A stretch of 64,000 nucleotides of DNA from [Borrelia] lusitaniae (GCF_030440365.1 NZ_CP124050.1:558001-622000), one strand, 5' to 3'; positions 24,477-34,003 are shown, numbered from the stretch's first letter. Notes: generated from the sequence alone by a model not told the origin. Numbers and translations: made by a program.

Positions 24477-26249
24477 ATGGATAATGACAATAATGATTTT
24501 TTTGTCAATGATTGTTTGGCAACCTTGTTTTATAAACTTGAAGCTTTTGATGAGAGTGCAAGGCATATTTATTCAAATTTAAGCAAGTCTATTCCTAAAT
24601 TAATAGAAAAAATTTCTAAGGATTCTAAGGATCTATCTTTTAGTATTGACTTAATTTCTAATCTTGATATTGATAATGATAATTCTTTGAATAATTTCAT
24701 AGCTAAGATTATAGGAGCATTAGATGATTTTGTTGCTTATTTCAATTCTTCAACAACTTCTCTTGAATCTCAATTTAGTATAATACGAAGCAAAGTTAAA
24801 GATATAGAAATACTTGAAGATGTGATTGAAAGAATGAAAAAAAGCTCTCTTGATATGGAAATAATGTCTATTAATACGCTAACAGTTGCTATGAGAGCTG
24901 GTAAGGCTGGGGGAGCCTTTTCTTATATTACTAGTGAAATTAAGGTTTTAACTCAATCTATGATTAAACAGGCAGATCAACTAACTAGCAAGGGGCGTGA
25001 AGTTAAAATTGGTTTAGATAGAGCTAAAAATCAAGTATATGAAAGCAATACCGCTGAAAATAAAATTCTTGAAGAATTTAGAGATAATTTAATGAAAAAA
25101 ATAGATGCCTTTTCAGATGGAATAGGAAGTGTTATTGCTCTCTACGATGATATTTTAAAAGTTTTATTAGAATTTAAATTTAGACTTGTAAATTCTATTT
25201 CTTATCTGCAGTTTCAAGACAGGTTAACTCAATCTTTGCAACATCTAAATATTATGTATTCTAATATTGATGTTTTTAAATTTAGAGATATAAGCGAGAT
25301 TCAAAAATTAAAAATTTTATCAGTTTTTACTGATACATCAAAAGTTATAGTAAAAGATGTTCTCGAAAAGCTTGAAAAAAATTATACTGTTTTTGAAAAA
25401 TTTATTGATTCTTCTCTTGGTTTTATTCAGACTATTAATGATTTAAGGTCTGATAATTCCTTATACATAGATATTCCTAAAATAATAGAACAATTTTCTA
25501 GCATTTTATCTGATCTGCTTAGAAGAATTGATGATGTTGAGAAGAATAATTCTAATTTTTTGAATTTGTATTATGAGCAGGTTAAGCTTATAAAATCATT
25601 AGAGTTAATGTTTTCAAATATTTCAGCTATTTCTGCTAGGTTTCAAAATATTAATATAGCCTCAAAGATAGAAGTTGTCAAAAGATCGGAACTTAAAGCT
25701 ATGGAAGGAAATATTTCAGAAATGTCGAAAATTATTAAAGAAATTGATTCTAATATTACTAAAGGAATAGAATTTTTAGATCAAATAATTTTTTTTCTTG
25801 AAAAAGTTGTTAAGGATTATGATAATAGATTTTATCTTGAAAAAAACTATTTTAATAAATTTAAAAAATTATTTATGGAAATTAAAAATGATATTCTAGA
25901 TATTAAAAACATTGCTATTGACAATATTTTGTCTTATGAAGTTTTTTCAATTGAATTTATGGAAATATTTGAAGAAATGAAATTAGAAGTCTACAATGTT
26001 AGAAATTTAAAAAATTCTCTTTTGGATATAGACAACTTTTTAAGCAATATGGAAAGTAAAATAAATTTTAATCTTAATTTAGAATTATCTAAAGCCGGAA
26101 TTCAATCTGTTGAAATTGAAGATAAAGAATTTGTTAATAGAATTGCTAATCGATTTACTTTATTTGTTCACAAAAAACACTTATTATCTTTAATAGAGGA
26201 AGCTAAAGATGTTCATTCCTTTGATGAGGGTAGTGTAATTTTGTTTTAA
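24477..26249 (+). CDS. MCP-like cytoplasmic protein with two decayed signalling tips and a CheZ-like motif
   Basis: No known family is certain for these 590 aa (BB0569 by position). The protein is nearly all helix, with no membrane segment. Residues 122-160 (IMSINTLTVAMRAGKAGGAF) resemble the highly conserved MCP hairpin tip (TNLLALNAAIEAARAGE). Residues 378-425 (ISAISARFQNINIASKIEVV) resemble it again. Between them, residues 244-256 read LQFQDRLTQSLQH, with D248-x3-Q252, the spacing of the catalytic Asp and Gln in CheZ (FQDLTGQ). It begins 2 nt after cheB2 and ends 40 nt before cheY2, so an array scaffold or a CheY2 phosphatase are reasonable hypotheses. GAGGAG stands 10 nt upstream of the ATG. 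Confidence 0.85.
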   Translation: MDNDNNDFFVNDCLATLFYKLEAFDESARHIYSNLSKSIPKLIEKISKDSKDLSFSIDLISNLDIDNDNSLNNFIAKIIGALDDFVAYFNSSTTSLESQFSIIRSKVKDIEILEDVIERMKKSSLDMEIMSINTLTVAMRAGKAGGAFSYITSEIKVLTQSMIKQADQLTSKGREVKIGLDRAKNQVYESNTAENKILEEFRDNLMKKIDAFSDGIGSVIALYDDILKVLLEFKFRLVNSISYLQFQDRLTQSLQHLNIMYSNIDVFKFRDISEIQKLKILSVFTDTSKVIVKDVLEKLEKNYTVFEKFIDSSLGFIQTINDLRSDNSLYIDIPKIIEQFSSILSDLLRRIDDVEKNNSNFLNLYYEQVKLIKSLELMFSNISAISARFQNINIASKIEVVKRSELKAMEGNISEMSKIIKEIDSNITKGIEFLDQIIFFLEKVVKDYDNRFYLEKNYFNKFKKLFMEIKNDILDIKNIAIDNILSYEVFSIEFMEIFEEMKLEVYNVRNLKNSLLDIDNFLSNMESKINFNLNLELSKAGIQSVEIEDKEFVNRIANRFTLFVHKKHLLSLIEEAKDVHSFDEGSVILF

Positions 26250-26289
26250 TTTTTATATACTTTTTAGGAGGGTTTTAGGAGAAAATTAG

Positions 26290-26664
26290 ATGAAAAAAAG
26301 AATTTTGGTTATAGACGACAATAGGGCAATAAGGCAAAGCGTTGCTTATATTTTGGAACAAAATGGTTTTGGAGTTTCAGAAGCAAAAGATGGTTTAGAG
26401 GGAGTTTTAAAGTTTAAAGAAGCAGTTGGGCAAGGAGATAAAGATTTTGATCTTGTTATTACAGATATTAACATGCCTAATTTAGACGGGATTGGCGTTA
26501 TTAAGCAGATAAGAGAGTTTGGCAGCTTTGTTCCCATACTAGTTCTTACCACTGAATCTGAGCAATCTAAAGTTGATGAGGGGCGCAAAGCGGGTGCTAC
26601 TGGTTGGCTTGTTAAGCCTTTTAATCCTGAAGCTTTAATGAAAACAATCTCAAAAATATTTTGA
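26290..26664 (+). CDS. cheY2: CheY-type response regulator CheY2
   Basis: A single receiver domain of 124 aa. All active-site residues are present: acidic pair D9-D10, phospho-acceptor D59 (VITDINMPNLDG), Thr in VLTTESE and Lys in VKPFNP. It is preceded by AGGAGGGTTTTAGGAG, two good ribosome sites. It closes the cheW2-cheA1 cluster. From memory, CheY2 is not needed for swimming bias in culture but matters for infection, so it may signal to something other than the motor. BB0570 by position. Confidence 0.95.
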   Translation: MKKRILVIDDNRAIRQSVAYILEQNGFGVSEAKDGLEGVLKFKEAVGQGDKDFDLVITDINMPNLDGIGVIKQIREFGSFVPILVLTTESEQSKVDEGRKAGATGWLVKPFNPEALMKTISKIF

Positions 26665-26919
26665 TTTTTTATTTGCAATGAATTTGTAGATTTTAAAGTT
26701 TTTATTATAAATTAAAATGATTTTTGGTATGTTATTTTGTAATAAAGATAACATACTGAAGATAATATTTTATTTCTATTGTAATGATTTTGAATTTTAT
26801 TAGTCTTAAACATTAGCTAATTTTTATTAACATAAATAATTCATGAAATTAAATCTTGTTTAAAATAATTATTGTGTATGAATGCTTGGTAATTTTTAAG
26901 CTTTTAAAATTTATTATAA
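26665..26919. other. Intergenic region after cheY2 with a 9-bp inverted repeat
   Basis: The 255 nt between cheY2 and the convergent tRNA-Leu contain GTATGTTAT (26727-26735) and ATAACATAC (26748-26756), perfect arms around a 12-nt loop. No T run follows it on either strand. A weak terminator or regulatory site is possible; otherwise I see only A+T-rich sequence. Confidence 0.4.
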
Positions 26920-27003
26920 TACCGGTAGTCGGAGTCGAACCGACACGAAGTTGCCCTCATCAGATTTTGAGTCTGACGCGTCTACCAATTCCGCCATACC
27001 GGC
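26920..27003 (-). tRNA. tRNA-Leu (anticodon CAA)
   Basis: The minus strand folds into a class II tRNA: acceptor GCCGGTA/TACCGGT (with G1-U72), D-loop GGTAGACG, anticodon stem TCAGA/TCTGA with loop CTCAAAA (anticodon CAA, reading UUG), a long variable arm and T-arm GTCGG TTCGACT CCGAC. The 3' CCA is not encoded. It begins 8 nt after the pyrH stop on the same strand. Confidence 0.95.
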
Positions 27004-27011
27004 ATTAATTT

Positions 27012-27701
27012 TTATTTTACTATAACAGTGCCAAAAAAATCATTATTTTTGTTAAAAACTTTTTCTAAGTTTTGAATATTATTTCCATTTACTATGTAAA
27101 GGGTAAGTCCAAGCTTTGAAGAGAGCTTTGTTGCTATTGGGTCAAAAGGTAGATTTAAGCCTGGATTCCATTTTTGACCTACAATCTTTTGTAATTGTTC
27201 CCAATTTAATTTTTTAAAAGCTGTTGCGTTTTTAAATTTTTTTGGATCTTTATCATAAACTTGATTTACGTTTGTTATATTTATGATATCTTTTTTATTA
27301 AATTTTTCTGCAAATTTTACGGCAATGTAATCTGTTGAAAATCCTGATTTCCAACCGGAAGCAATTAGTATTTTTCCCTTAAAAGAAAAATTTTTTAAAG
27401 GATTGGTGACAATTTTGTCTTTACAAAGGGGATTCATTACTTTACACAGAAATTCTGCGTTTAATTTTGTTGACATTATTCCAATCTCATCAAGCTCACG
27501 AGCATTAAAATCAGGGTTAATTTTTTTATAGGCGTCTTGGTATTCTCTTGCAACTTTTCCTCCACCAGCTATTAAAATGATTTTTCTTTTTTCATTTTCT
27601 AGTAACCATTTAAAAACAAAGTTTTTAAAATTTTTAATGAATTCTACGTTGATTTGATTTGAATTTATTATTCCTCCCCCAAGACTTATTATTTCAAGCA
27701 T
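27012..27701 (-). CDS. pyrH: UMP kinase, archaeal-type
   Basis: Makes UDP from UMP with ATP. The 229 aa belong to the amino-acid-kinase fold. SLGGGI opens the protein and IAGGGKVAREY follows near 44. LDEIGIMSTKLNAEFL lies at about 70, then GFSTDYIAVKFAE, INITNVNQVYDKDP (nucleotide site) and FDPIATKLSSKLG. The short length and the GGGKVAR and TNV-VYDKDP forms are like the archaeal UMP kinases rather than the hexameric enterobacterial enzyme; spirochaetes are known to share that type. GGAG stands 6 nt before the ATG. BB0571 by position. Confidence 0.92.
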   Translation of the reverse strand: MLEIISLGGGIINSNQINVEFIKNFKNFVFKWLLENEKRKIILIAGGGKVAREYQDAYKKINPDFNARELDEIGIMSTKLNAEFLCKVMNPLCKDKIVTNPLKNFSFKGKILIASGWKSGFSTDYIAVKFAEKFNKKDIINITNVNQVYDKDPKKFKNATAFKKLNWEQLQKIVGQKWNPGLNLPFDPIATKLSSKLGLTLYIVNGNNIQNLEKVFNKNNDFFGTVIVK

Positions 27702-27914
27702 TCAAGCTCCTTGTTTAGGTTATTGTTTTTTAAATTTTTTACTTTTAATAATATAGCAATTTCTGTTAAACTTTTCATTAAAAATAGATTTAAAACAATA
27801 CAAACTTGTTAATTATATATTACAATTTAATTATTATGCAAAAAAATTAAAAGAATTTGTTGTTAAGTGGTTTAGCTTTGATTTTACTTAGCAGTTTTTA
27901 TTTTGGAGGATATT

Positions 27915-28979
27915 GTGCATAAGTATAAAGTTTCTGTTATTATTTGTTTTTTTAATTCGGCTGAAACTCTTAATGCAATAATAAAGGACGCTGTTAATCA
28001 AACATTAAAAGATAAAGAAATTATATTAATTAATGATGGCTCTTATGATAATAGTTTAGAAATAGCAGAAAAATATGCTAATAAGTACAGCTTTATTAAG
28101 ATTTTTAGTCAAAAAAATATGGGGCTTCCTGCTTCTAGAGACAAGGGACTCTCTGAGGCTCAAGGGGAGTATGTTATTTATTGGGATGGCGATGACTCTG
28201 TAGAGAGTACTATGCTTGAAGTTTTATACAATAGAGCAAAGGCAGATAATTCTGATATTGTTTGTTCCCAATTTTATGTTTATTTTCTTGCAGTAAATGT
28301 AAAAAGAAAGTCTCTTCTACCTTTTCCCAATTACCCATTAACAGGCAAGGAAGCATTTAAAAATTTGCTTTTTACTGTTTATGCAACTTTTGGAAGAAGA
28401 AATTTTGTTGTTGGAACGTTGTGGGATAAATTGATTAGACGAGAATTAATTTTAAAGAATAATATTCGCCAGCAAAATGTAGTATTTGAAGATATAGTCT
28501 TTGTTATGCAAATTTTTTTAAAAGCCTCTAAGGTTTCTTTTGTAAATAATTACTTTTATACTAATTTCCAAAGAATGGGAAGCATGAGCTCTTCTATTAG
28601 TGTTTTGCATAAAGCTAAATTATCTCTTAATACAATAGAAACTTTATTAAAAAGAGAAAATGTTTTTAACGAATATCAACATTTGTATAAAAGATTTTTA
28701 TTGCAATTTTATTATTTTATTTCTTTTAAGCAGATTTATATTATTAGTTGGAATATTTCTGATAAGCTTGTTTATAGGGCTTACAAAGAAAAGCTTATTT
28801 CTGTCCTTAACGAAATTAAAGGATTGCCTGAATTTCAAGATTGCTATGAATATGCAAAAAATTTTGGATTTAACGAAATTCAAATTTTGCCTAGAATTAT
28901 GCTAAAAATTTGGAATTTTAGTTCAAGGCTTTATGTAAATTTTTCTATATTTATTTATAAATTGTTCATAAAAAACTGA
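27915..28979 (+). CDS. Family 2 glycosyltransferase
   Basis: This likely transfers a sugar from a nucleotide donor to a lipid or surface glycan at the inner face of the membrane. The N-terminal GT-A domain has VSVIICFFNSAETLNAII, LINDGSYD (first Asp motif), NMGLPASRDKGL and VIYWDGDDSVES (DxD-type metal site, about residue 92). The C-terminal half is aromatic and basic with no clear membrane helix. I choose GTG 27915 because GGAGG lies 5 nt before it; a TTG at 27903 would overlap that site. Acceptor unknown. BB0572 by position. Confidence 0.88.
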   Translation: MHKYKVSVIICFFNSAETLNAIIKDAVNQTLKDKEIILINDGSYDNSLEIAEKYANKYSFIKIFSQKNMGLPASRDKGLSEAQGEYVIYWDGDDSVESTMLEVLYNRAKADNSDIVCSQFYVYFLAVNVKRKSLLPFPNYPLTGKEAFKNLLFTVYATFGRRNFVVGTLWDKLIRRELILKNNIRQQNVVFEDIVFVMQIFLKASKVSFVNNYFYTNFQRMGSMSSSISVLHKAKLSLNTIETLLKRENVFNEYQHLYKRFLLQFYYFISFKQIYIISWNISDKLVYRAYKEKLISVLNEIKGLPEFQDCYEYAKNFGFNEIQILPRIMLKIWNFSSRLYVNFSIFIYKLFIKN

Positions 28980-29040
28980 ATTTATATTTTTAGTTTAATT
29001 AATTTTTTCATATTTTGACCCTTAATATTAAGGAGTATTT

Positions 29041-29862
29041 ATGGCTATTGAAGCCTTTAATGTAGAATTTTCCTATAGGGGAAAAGAAGTTTATTCAGAT
29101 TTAAATTTAAGCATTAAGACCCCCCAAACCTATTTGCTTCTTGGTAAAAATGGAGTTGGGAAAACAACTTTGCTTAAACTTGTAAGCGGACTTTTGGAGC
29201 CACTAAAAGGAAAGATTTTATTCAACTCTTTAGCAGCTTTTCCAAGAGATCCCTTAAATTTAGTGAATTTATTCTTTATTCCTGAAGAATTTTCACTTCC
29301 TAGATTGTCTTTGGCTGAATACAGTAAGGCTTTATCTAGATTTTATCCAAATTTTAATAAGGCAGATTTTGAAAAATATTTATTGAATTTTAATCTTGAT
29401 ATTTCTCTTGATCTCTCTTCTGCTTCTTTTGGGGAAAAGAAAAAAAGTATTATTGCATTTTCTCTAGCTACAAATGTTTCTTGCTTATTGTTTGATGAGC
29501 CAACAAATAGTCTTGATATTGTGTCAAAAAATGTTTTTAGAAATGTGCTTTCTAATTTGAATGATAGATTCATTTTTATTACAGGTCACAATGTAAGGGA
29601 TTTGACAGGGGCTGTGGATTATTTAATTATTATTGGGGAAAAGTCAATTCTTTTTTCTAATTCAGTATCTTATATTAACAAAAATTATAAGATTAAAATT
29701 ATTAAAGAACTTAATGGAAATGAATTGTATTATGAAAAAAATAAAGATGGTTTTAAGGCGCTTTATTTTGAGAGTAGCAATGGAGATGAAGTTGTTGATA
29801 TTGAATTTTTCTTTTTGTATGTTACTGAAAATAAAAAGGAGAAAGTAATAAAAGGTGTTTAG
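29041..29862 (+). CDS. ABC transporter ATP-binding protein
   Basis: This is the ATPase subunit of an ABC-2-type exporter with the membrane protein encoded next. The 273 aa show Walker A (LLGKNGVGKTTL, about residue 38), a Q-loop region that is hard to see, Walker B (CLLFDEPTNSLD) and the switch His (ITGHN). The signature motif is decayed: SFGEKKK instead of LSGGQ. The last 70 residues form an extra domain. AAGGAG precedes the ATG. The partner gene overlaps its end by 8 nt. The cargo cannot be told. BB0573 by position. Confidence 0.9.
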   Translation: MAIEAFNVEFSYRGKEVYSDLNLSIKTPQTYLLLGKNGVGKTTLLKLVSGLLEPLKGKILFNSLAAFPRDPLNLVNLFFIPEEFSLPRLSLAEYSKALSRFYPNFNKADFEKYLLNFNLDISLDLSSASFGEKKKSIIAFSLATNVSCLLFDEPTNSLDIVSKNVFRNVLSNLNDRFIFITGHNVRDLTGAVDYLIIIGEKSILFSNSVSYINKNYKIKIIKELNGNELYYEKNKDGFKALYFESSNGDEVVDIEFFFLYVTENKKEKVIKGV

Positions 29863-30703
29863 CTTAAAAAGATTTTTAAATTTATTTTATTTTGATTTTA
29901 TTTATAATAAGAAATTCTACATTCTATTAATAGTTAAAATTTTAGGAATGATATTTATATCTTATTTGCTTGTTAGATTTTATTTTAATTTTTCTCCAAC
30001 TAATTTTTTAAGATTTTTTATTCCTAAAATTTTTATTTTAACCTTGATTATGTCGATGTTTGCTATGTGTGATTATTACAAAGTAATTCATGATCCGTTT
30101 AGGAATATTTTTTATTTCTCTTTGCCTGTTTCAACTTTTGAGCATTATTTTTTCAATTTAATTAAATATTTATTTGCTTTACCTTTGATTTTAATATTTT
30201 TTTATTATTTGGGGTTTAATATTTTTTTATTTTTAGATAATGCATTCTTTTTAAGAAATGAGGGTGTTGTATTCTTAGAACTGAGATATCTTTCTGATTT
30301 TTTCTTTTTTCGTTATTTTAATTTTTTATCTATTGTTCCAATCTTCATGTTTTTTAGAATAGCTTTTAAAACACATCCTTTTGTTAAGGTTTTAATATTC
30401 TCTTTAGGGACTATTGTTTTATTGTTTTTTTTCATGTCTTTTCTTTATTTAGTTTTTAAATATTTACCATGTTCTTCAGATTCAATTTTTTCTTTTGATA
30501 GATTTTTAGGTGACCCTTTTTTAAAAAAAGTTTATAGTTTGGGATTTTTTTTATATTTAGCTTCATATTTTAAAATAGTAGAGTTTGGAAGTGTTAGAAA
30601 AAGGGCCAATTTGTTTGCTATTGGAGGATTTTTAGTTTTTTTGGTAATGTTTAATTATTATTATTTAACCAAAGGCTCATTATATTGTTTTGTTAAATTA
30701 TAA
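29855..30703 (+). CDS. ABC transporter membrane protein
   Basis: This 282 aa protein is very Phe-rich, with about six membrane segments, for example YILLIVKILGMIFISYLLV, IFILTLIMSMFAM, LFALPLILIFFYYLGF, and VLIFSLGTIVLLFFFMSF. It fits the permease of an ABC-2-type exporter paired with the overlapping ATPase gene upstream. The start is GTG at 29855, inside the ATPase gene, with GGAG 13 nt before, so translation probably depends on coupling. No substrate clue. BB0574 by position. Confidence 0.82.
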   Translation: MFSLKRFLNLFYFDFIYNKKFYILLIVKILGMIFISYLLVRFYFNFSPTNFLRFFIPKIFILTLIMSMFAMCDYYKVIHDPFRNIFYFSLPVSTFEHYFFNLIKYLFALPLILIFFYYLGFNIFLFLDNAFFLRNEGVVFLELRYLSDFFFFRYFNFLSIVPIFMFFRIAFKTHPFVKVLIFSLGTIVLLFFFMSFLYLVFKYLPCSSDSIFSFDRFLGDPFLKKVYSLGFFLYLASYFKIVEFGSVRKRANLFAIGGFLVFLVMFNYYYLTKGSLYCFVKL

Positions 30704-30894
30704 TTAAAATAGTTTAAAAAATTTAGAACAATGGCTTAGAAATAGTTTTTTAGTTAAATATTAATAATTTTTATTTTTGTTTAATATTATTGTTTATTTT
30801 AATTCAATTAAGCATGTTTTGTATGTGATTTATGTGTTCTTTTTAAGTTCAAGCTTAATTGGTTTGAAATTTAAAGGTTTAATTTGGGGTATAC

Positions 30895-32496
30895 ATGAAA
30901 AAAAACTTAAAGATTTTAGTAATAACAGGAGGCGTGATCTCTGGGATTGGTAAGGGAGTTACATCAGCAAGTATTGCAAGGTTGTTTAGATATGATTTTA
31001 GGGTTACTCCAATCAAATGTGATGGATATTTAAATACTGATCCTGGGACTATTAATCCTGTTGAGCACGGAGAAGTTTTTGTGCTTGATGATGGAGGAGA
31101 GGTTGATATGGACTTTGGTCATTATGAGAGGTTTTTAAATCTTAATGCCAAGTCTAGTTGGAACATTACAATGGGCAAAATATATAAAAATATACTTGAA
31201 AATGAGCGAAAGGGTAAATATTTGGGAAGAACGGTTCAACTTATTCCTCATGTTACTGATGAGATCAAGTCTACAATTTTTCAGATTGCAAATTCTGAGA
31301 ATAGTGAGATGTTAATAATTGAAATTGGTGGAACTGTAGGAGACATGGAAAATATTTTATTTATTGAGACAGTAAGGCAAATAAGACATGAGATTGGAAG
31401 TGGCAATATTGCTTTTATTCATTTAACCTATGTGCCAAGCCCGGCTGGAATAAATGAGCAAAAATCTAAACCCACTCAACAGAGTGTTAAAACTTTAAAT
31501 AAAGCAGGCATTTTTCCCGATTTGATTATTGCTAGAAGCTCTCAAGTATTGACAGATCAAATCAGAAAAAAAGTGGCAATGTTTTGTAATGTTGAGAGCA
31601 CTTCTATTATTGATAATGTTGATGTTTCTACTATTTATGAAATTCCTATATCTTTTTACAATCAAGGCGTACATAAGATTTTAAGCTCTAAGTTGAATAT
31701 TAAGGTTGATCCAAAAATAGAAGAGCTTTCAAAGCTTGTAGGAGTTATAAAATCTAATTTTTCTGTGCCCAAAAAAATTATTAATATTGCTATTTGTGGT
31801 AAATATGCTGAATTAGATGATTCATATGCGTCAATTAGAGAATCTTTGATTCATGTTGCAGCTCATTTGGATTTACTTATTAAAATCACCCTAATTGATT
31901 CTAATGATTTAAATGAGGATTGTTTAAAAGAGTTTGATGGCATTATTGTTCCTGGTGGCTTTGGAAGCAAAGGATATGAGGGTAAAATGATTGCTATTAA
32001 ATATGCTCGCGAGAATAATATTCCCTTTCTTGGAATTTGTCTTGGTTTGCAACTTGCTGTAATAGAATTTGCTCGTAATGTTTGTAAGATATTTGATGCT
32101 GATACGGAGGAAAATTCAGTAAAAGACAAACCCTTAAAAAGTCCTGTTATTCATTTACTTCCCGAGCAAAAAGGAGTTAAAGATAAAGGTGCTACGATGA
32201 GGCTTGGAGGATATCCTGTGATTCTTAAAAAGAATACAATAGCTTTTAAGCTTTATGGCCAAGAAAGGATAATTGAAAGATTTAGACATAGGTATGAAGT
32301 TAATAATGATTATATAGATTTATTTGAAAAAAACGGACTTATAGTATCTGGATTTTCAAGTGATTTTAAGATGGCAAAATTAATAGAAATACCTAAAAAT
32401 AAATTTTTTATAGCTTGCCAATTTCATCCAGAACTTATTACAAGAATAGAAAATCCAGCCAAGCTTTTTTTAGGGCTAATTAAAGCTTGTCTTTGA
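30895..32496 (+). CDS. pyrG: CTP synthase
   Basis: Turns UTP into CTP using ATP and glutamine. The 533 aa hold the synthase domain at the N-terminus ([52 protein letters not shown]) and the class I glutamine amidotransferase at the C-terminus. The amidotransferase catalytic Cys lies in [19 protein letters not shown], and the His-Glu pair in CQFHPEL. GGGG stands 5 nt before the ATG. The 191 nt upstream show no other feature. BB0575 by position. Confidence 0.97.
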   Translation: MKKNLKILVITGGVISGIGKGVTSASIARLFRYDFRVTPIKCDGYLNTDPGTINPVEHGEVFVLDDGGEVDMDFGHYERFLNLNAKSSWNITMGKIYKNILENERKGKYLGRTVQLIPHVTDEIKSTIFQIANSENSEMLIIEIGGTVGDMENILFIETVRQIRHEIGSGNIAFIHLTYVPSPAGINEQKSKPTQQSVKTLNKAGIFPDLIIARSSQVLTDQIRKKVAMFCNVESTSIIDNVDVSTIYEIPISFYNQGVHKILSSKLNIKVDPKIEELSKLVGVIKSNFSVPKKIINIAICGKYAELDDSYASIRESLIHVAAHLDLLIKITLIDSNDLNEDCLKEFDGIIVPGGFGSKGYEGKMIAIKYARENNIPFLGICLGLQLAVIEFARNVCKIFDADTEENSVKDKPLKSPVIHLLPEQKGVKDKGATMRLGGYPVILKKNTIAFKLYGQERIIERFRHRYEVNNDYIDLFEKNGLIVSGFSSDFKMAKLIEIPKNKFFIACQFHPELITRIENPAKLFLGLIKACL

Positions 32497-32515
32497 GCCC
32501 CTGTTGTATTTATAC

Positions 32516-33040
32516 CTAGTGAGTAGGAAGGTTTTCAAAATTAATGTTTGTAGTGTTTTCAAATTGAAATATTTTATAGATTAAAAACAATTTAGAAACT
32601 ATAGTTAGCAATATTATTATTAAAAGGTCAAAAAAAGCATTAGCTATTGTCAAATTAAACGGTCTTTTTTCATAGATTATATCGTTTATTACTTTTGGCA
32701 AGCTAAATGCAAGCCAAGTTATGCTAGATATTAGTATTGCAGATAATATATTGTAATTTAAGCTTATTAAGTCCCCAAGAGAGTTGTTAGTTAAGGTTAC
32801 TAAATTGTTAAATAAATTGATAAGAGCGTTGATTAAAAAACTTTGTAATAAGTGATTGAAAGTTAAAACAACGGTAACAATTATTTTGTATTGTTCTTTT
32901 TGAGCATTTAATGCGTTTACATTGCCAATTATTTTTTTTAATAATATTTTTCTGTATATGATTTCTAATAATATTTTAAATAAAGTCATACTAACTATTA
33001 ACATTAAATTAATATTTGAGAACATAAATTTGATTAACAT
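32516..33040 (-). CDS. Hypothetical membrane protein
   Basis: From ATG 33040 (AAGGGG 6 nt upstream) the protein has 174 aa; an upstream TTG at 33064 would add 8 residues and overlap that ribosome site. I see about four hydrophobic segments: MFSNINLMLIVSMTLFKILL, IIVTVVLTFNHLLQSFLINAL, ILSAILISSITWLAFSLP and LLIIILLTIVSKLFLIYKI. Asn- and Leu-rich with no conserved motif I know. It converges on pyrG with a 19-nt gap. BB0576 by position. Confidence 0.78.
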   Translation of the reverse strand: MLIKFMFSNINLMLIVSMTLFKILLEIIYRKILLKKIIGNVNALNAQKEQYKIIVTVVLTFNHLLQSFLINALINLFNNLVTLTNNSLGDLISLNYNILSAILISSITWLAFSLPKVINDIIYEKRPFNLTIANAFFDLLIIILLTIVSKLFLIYKIFQFENTTNINFENLPTH

Positions 33041-33175
33041 AATTTTCCCCTTCATTTTAGGCAATGATTTAATTATAATTAGTATATAATAAAATGTTTT
33101 GATTTCTCTTAAGACGATTCGAATTTTATTTGTATAATAGTTTTAATTTTTGGCAATTTTTATTGGGAGGATTGG

Positions 33176-33763
33176 ATGAAAGAAGAAGAAATTAGAAAAA
33201 CAATTTTAATAAAAAGACTAGTTAAATATTTTTTTGATGAGCTTAAGTATAGAATGAAGCTTCCTTGTCTTAAGATAAACAATAAAGAGATAAACACTAA
33301 GTACATACTTCTCAATCTTTTCAGAAAAATTGCAAATCTTTCTTTTAATAAGCAATATGAGATAGAAGAGCATTTTGCTCTTGAGGTTGGTGAGAGAGTT
33401 GTGCTTGTGGATGCTGTTTTGATTAAAAGAATTGATCATGAAAGATGTGTTATTGCTGGAATTGTTGAATTAAAAACTGATCAAGTTGATCTTGATTATG
33501 AGTTTAATAGATTTTTTCTTCAAGACAAACAAACCAACGTTCTTTTTTGGCAACCCAAAAAAGTTATTCTTAAGCAAAATGATAAATTATTTACAACAGA
33601 ATCAGACGATATTTTTAATTTTGACAACGATTTTAACTTGCCAAAAGTTAAGGCTAAATTAGAAGAATTTATCAATATTTTCTTATGTTTTTTTTCTTAC
33701 AGAGATGCTCTTTTTGAGTATAATAAGGTTAGTGGGCGTTACTCTTGGGTTAAAAAGAAGTAA
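33176..33763 (+). CDS. Hypothetical protein with a possible PD-(D/E)xK-like core
   Basis: Cytoplasmic, 195 aa, family unknown (BB0577 by position). Residues 69-101 read as strand-turn-strand with D79 (VLVDAVLI), then a turn, then E98-L-K100 (GIVELKTD). That spacing of Asp and Glu-x-Lys is the active-site pattern of PD-(D/E)xK nucleases, and an acidic helix (EIEEHFALE) precedes it. The match is by eye and could be chance. GGGAGG lies 5 nt before the ATG. It stands alone between a convergent-pair gap and mcp1. Confidence 0.75.
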   Translation: MKEEEIRKTILIKRLVKYFFDELKYRMKLPCLKINNKEINTKYILLNLFRKIANLSFNKQYEIEEHFALEVGERVVLVDAVLIKRIDHERCVIAGIVELKTDQVDLDYEFNRFFLQDKQTNVLFWQPKKVILKQNDKLFTTESDDIFNFDNDFNLPKVKAKLEEFINIFLCFFSYRDALFEYNKVSGRYSWVKKK

Positions 33764-33913
33764 ATAAATTTAATATTAGTTGTAAATTTAATTAAATTAG
33801 GAGAATGATTTGTATCTTTAGATGGTTTTATGGTTTAAGGTGAAAGCTTAAATTTATTTTAAAGTGTTAGTTTTTGCCATTTAAATTTATTAAATATTTT
33901 TTTGTTTATCGAT

Positions 33914-33960
33914 GTATTTAATTTGATATTAAATTTGGAATAATGTGTCAAATTAAATAC
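33914..33960. repeat. 13-bp inverted repeat upstream of mcp1
   Basis: GTATTTAATTTGA (33914-33926) and TCAAATTAAATAC (33948-33960) are perfect inverted copies separated by 21 nt. The right arm ends 31 nt before the proposed -10 of mcp1. It could be an operator with two half-sites two helical turns apart, or a hairpin. Confidence 0.6.
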
Positions 33961-33988
33961 CTGTGGCTCTATTCAAAAAAAAAAAATA

Positions 33989-33997
33989 TGGTAGAAT
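33989..33997 (+). promoter_or_regulatory. Extended -10 of mcp1 (leaderless)
   Basis: TGGTAGAAT is an extended -10 (TGN plus TAGAAT at 33992-33997). The seventh base after it, 34004, is the A of the mcp1 ATG. No Shine-Dalgarno lies between. Confidence 0.5.
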
Positions 33998-34003
33998 CCC
34001 TTT

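Noticed and set aside
26727..26756. Inverted repeat after cheY2 as a strong terminator
   Set aside because: No T run follows on either strand, so I list it only as an inverted repeat in an intergenic region.
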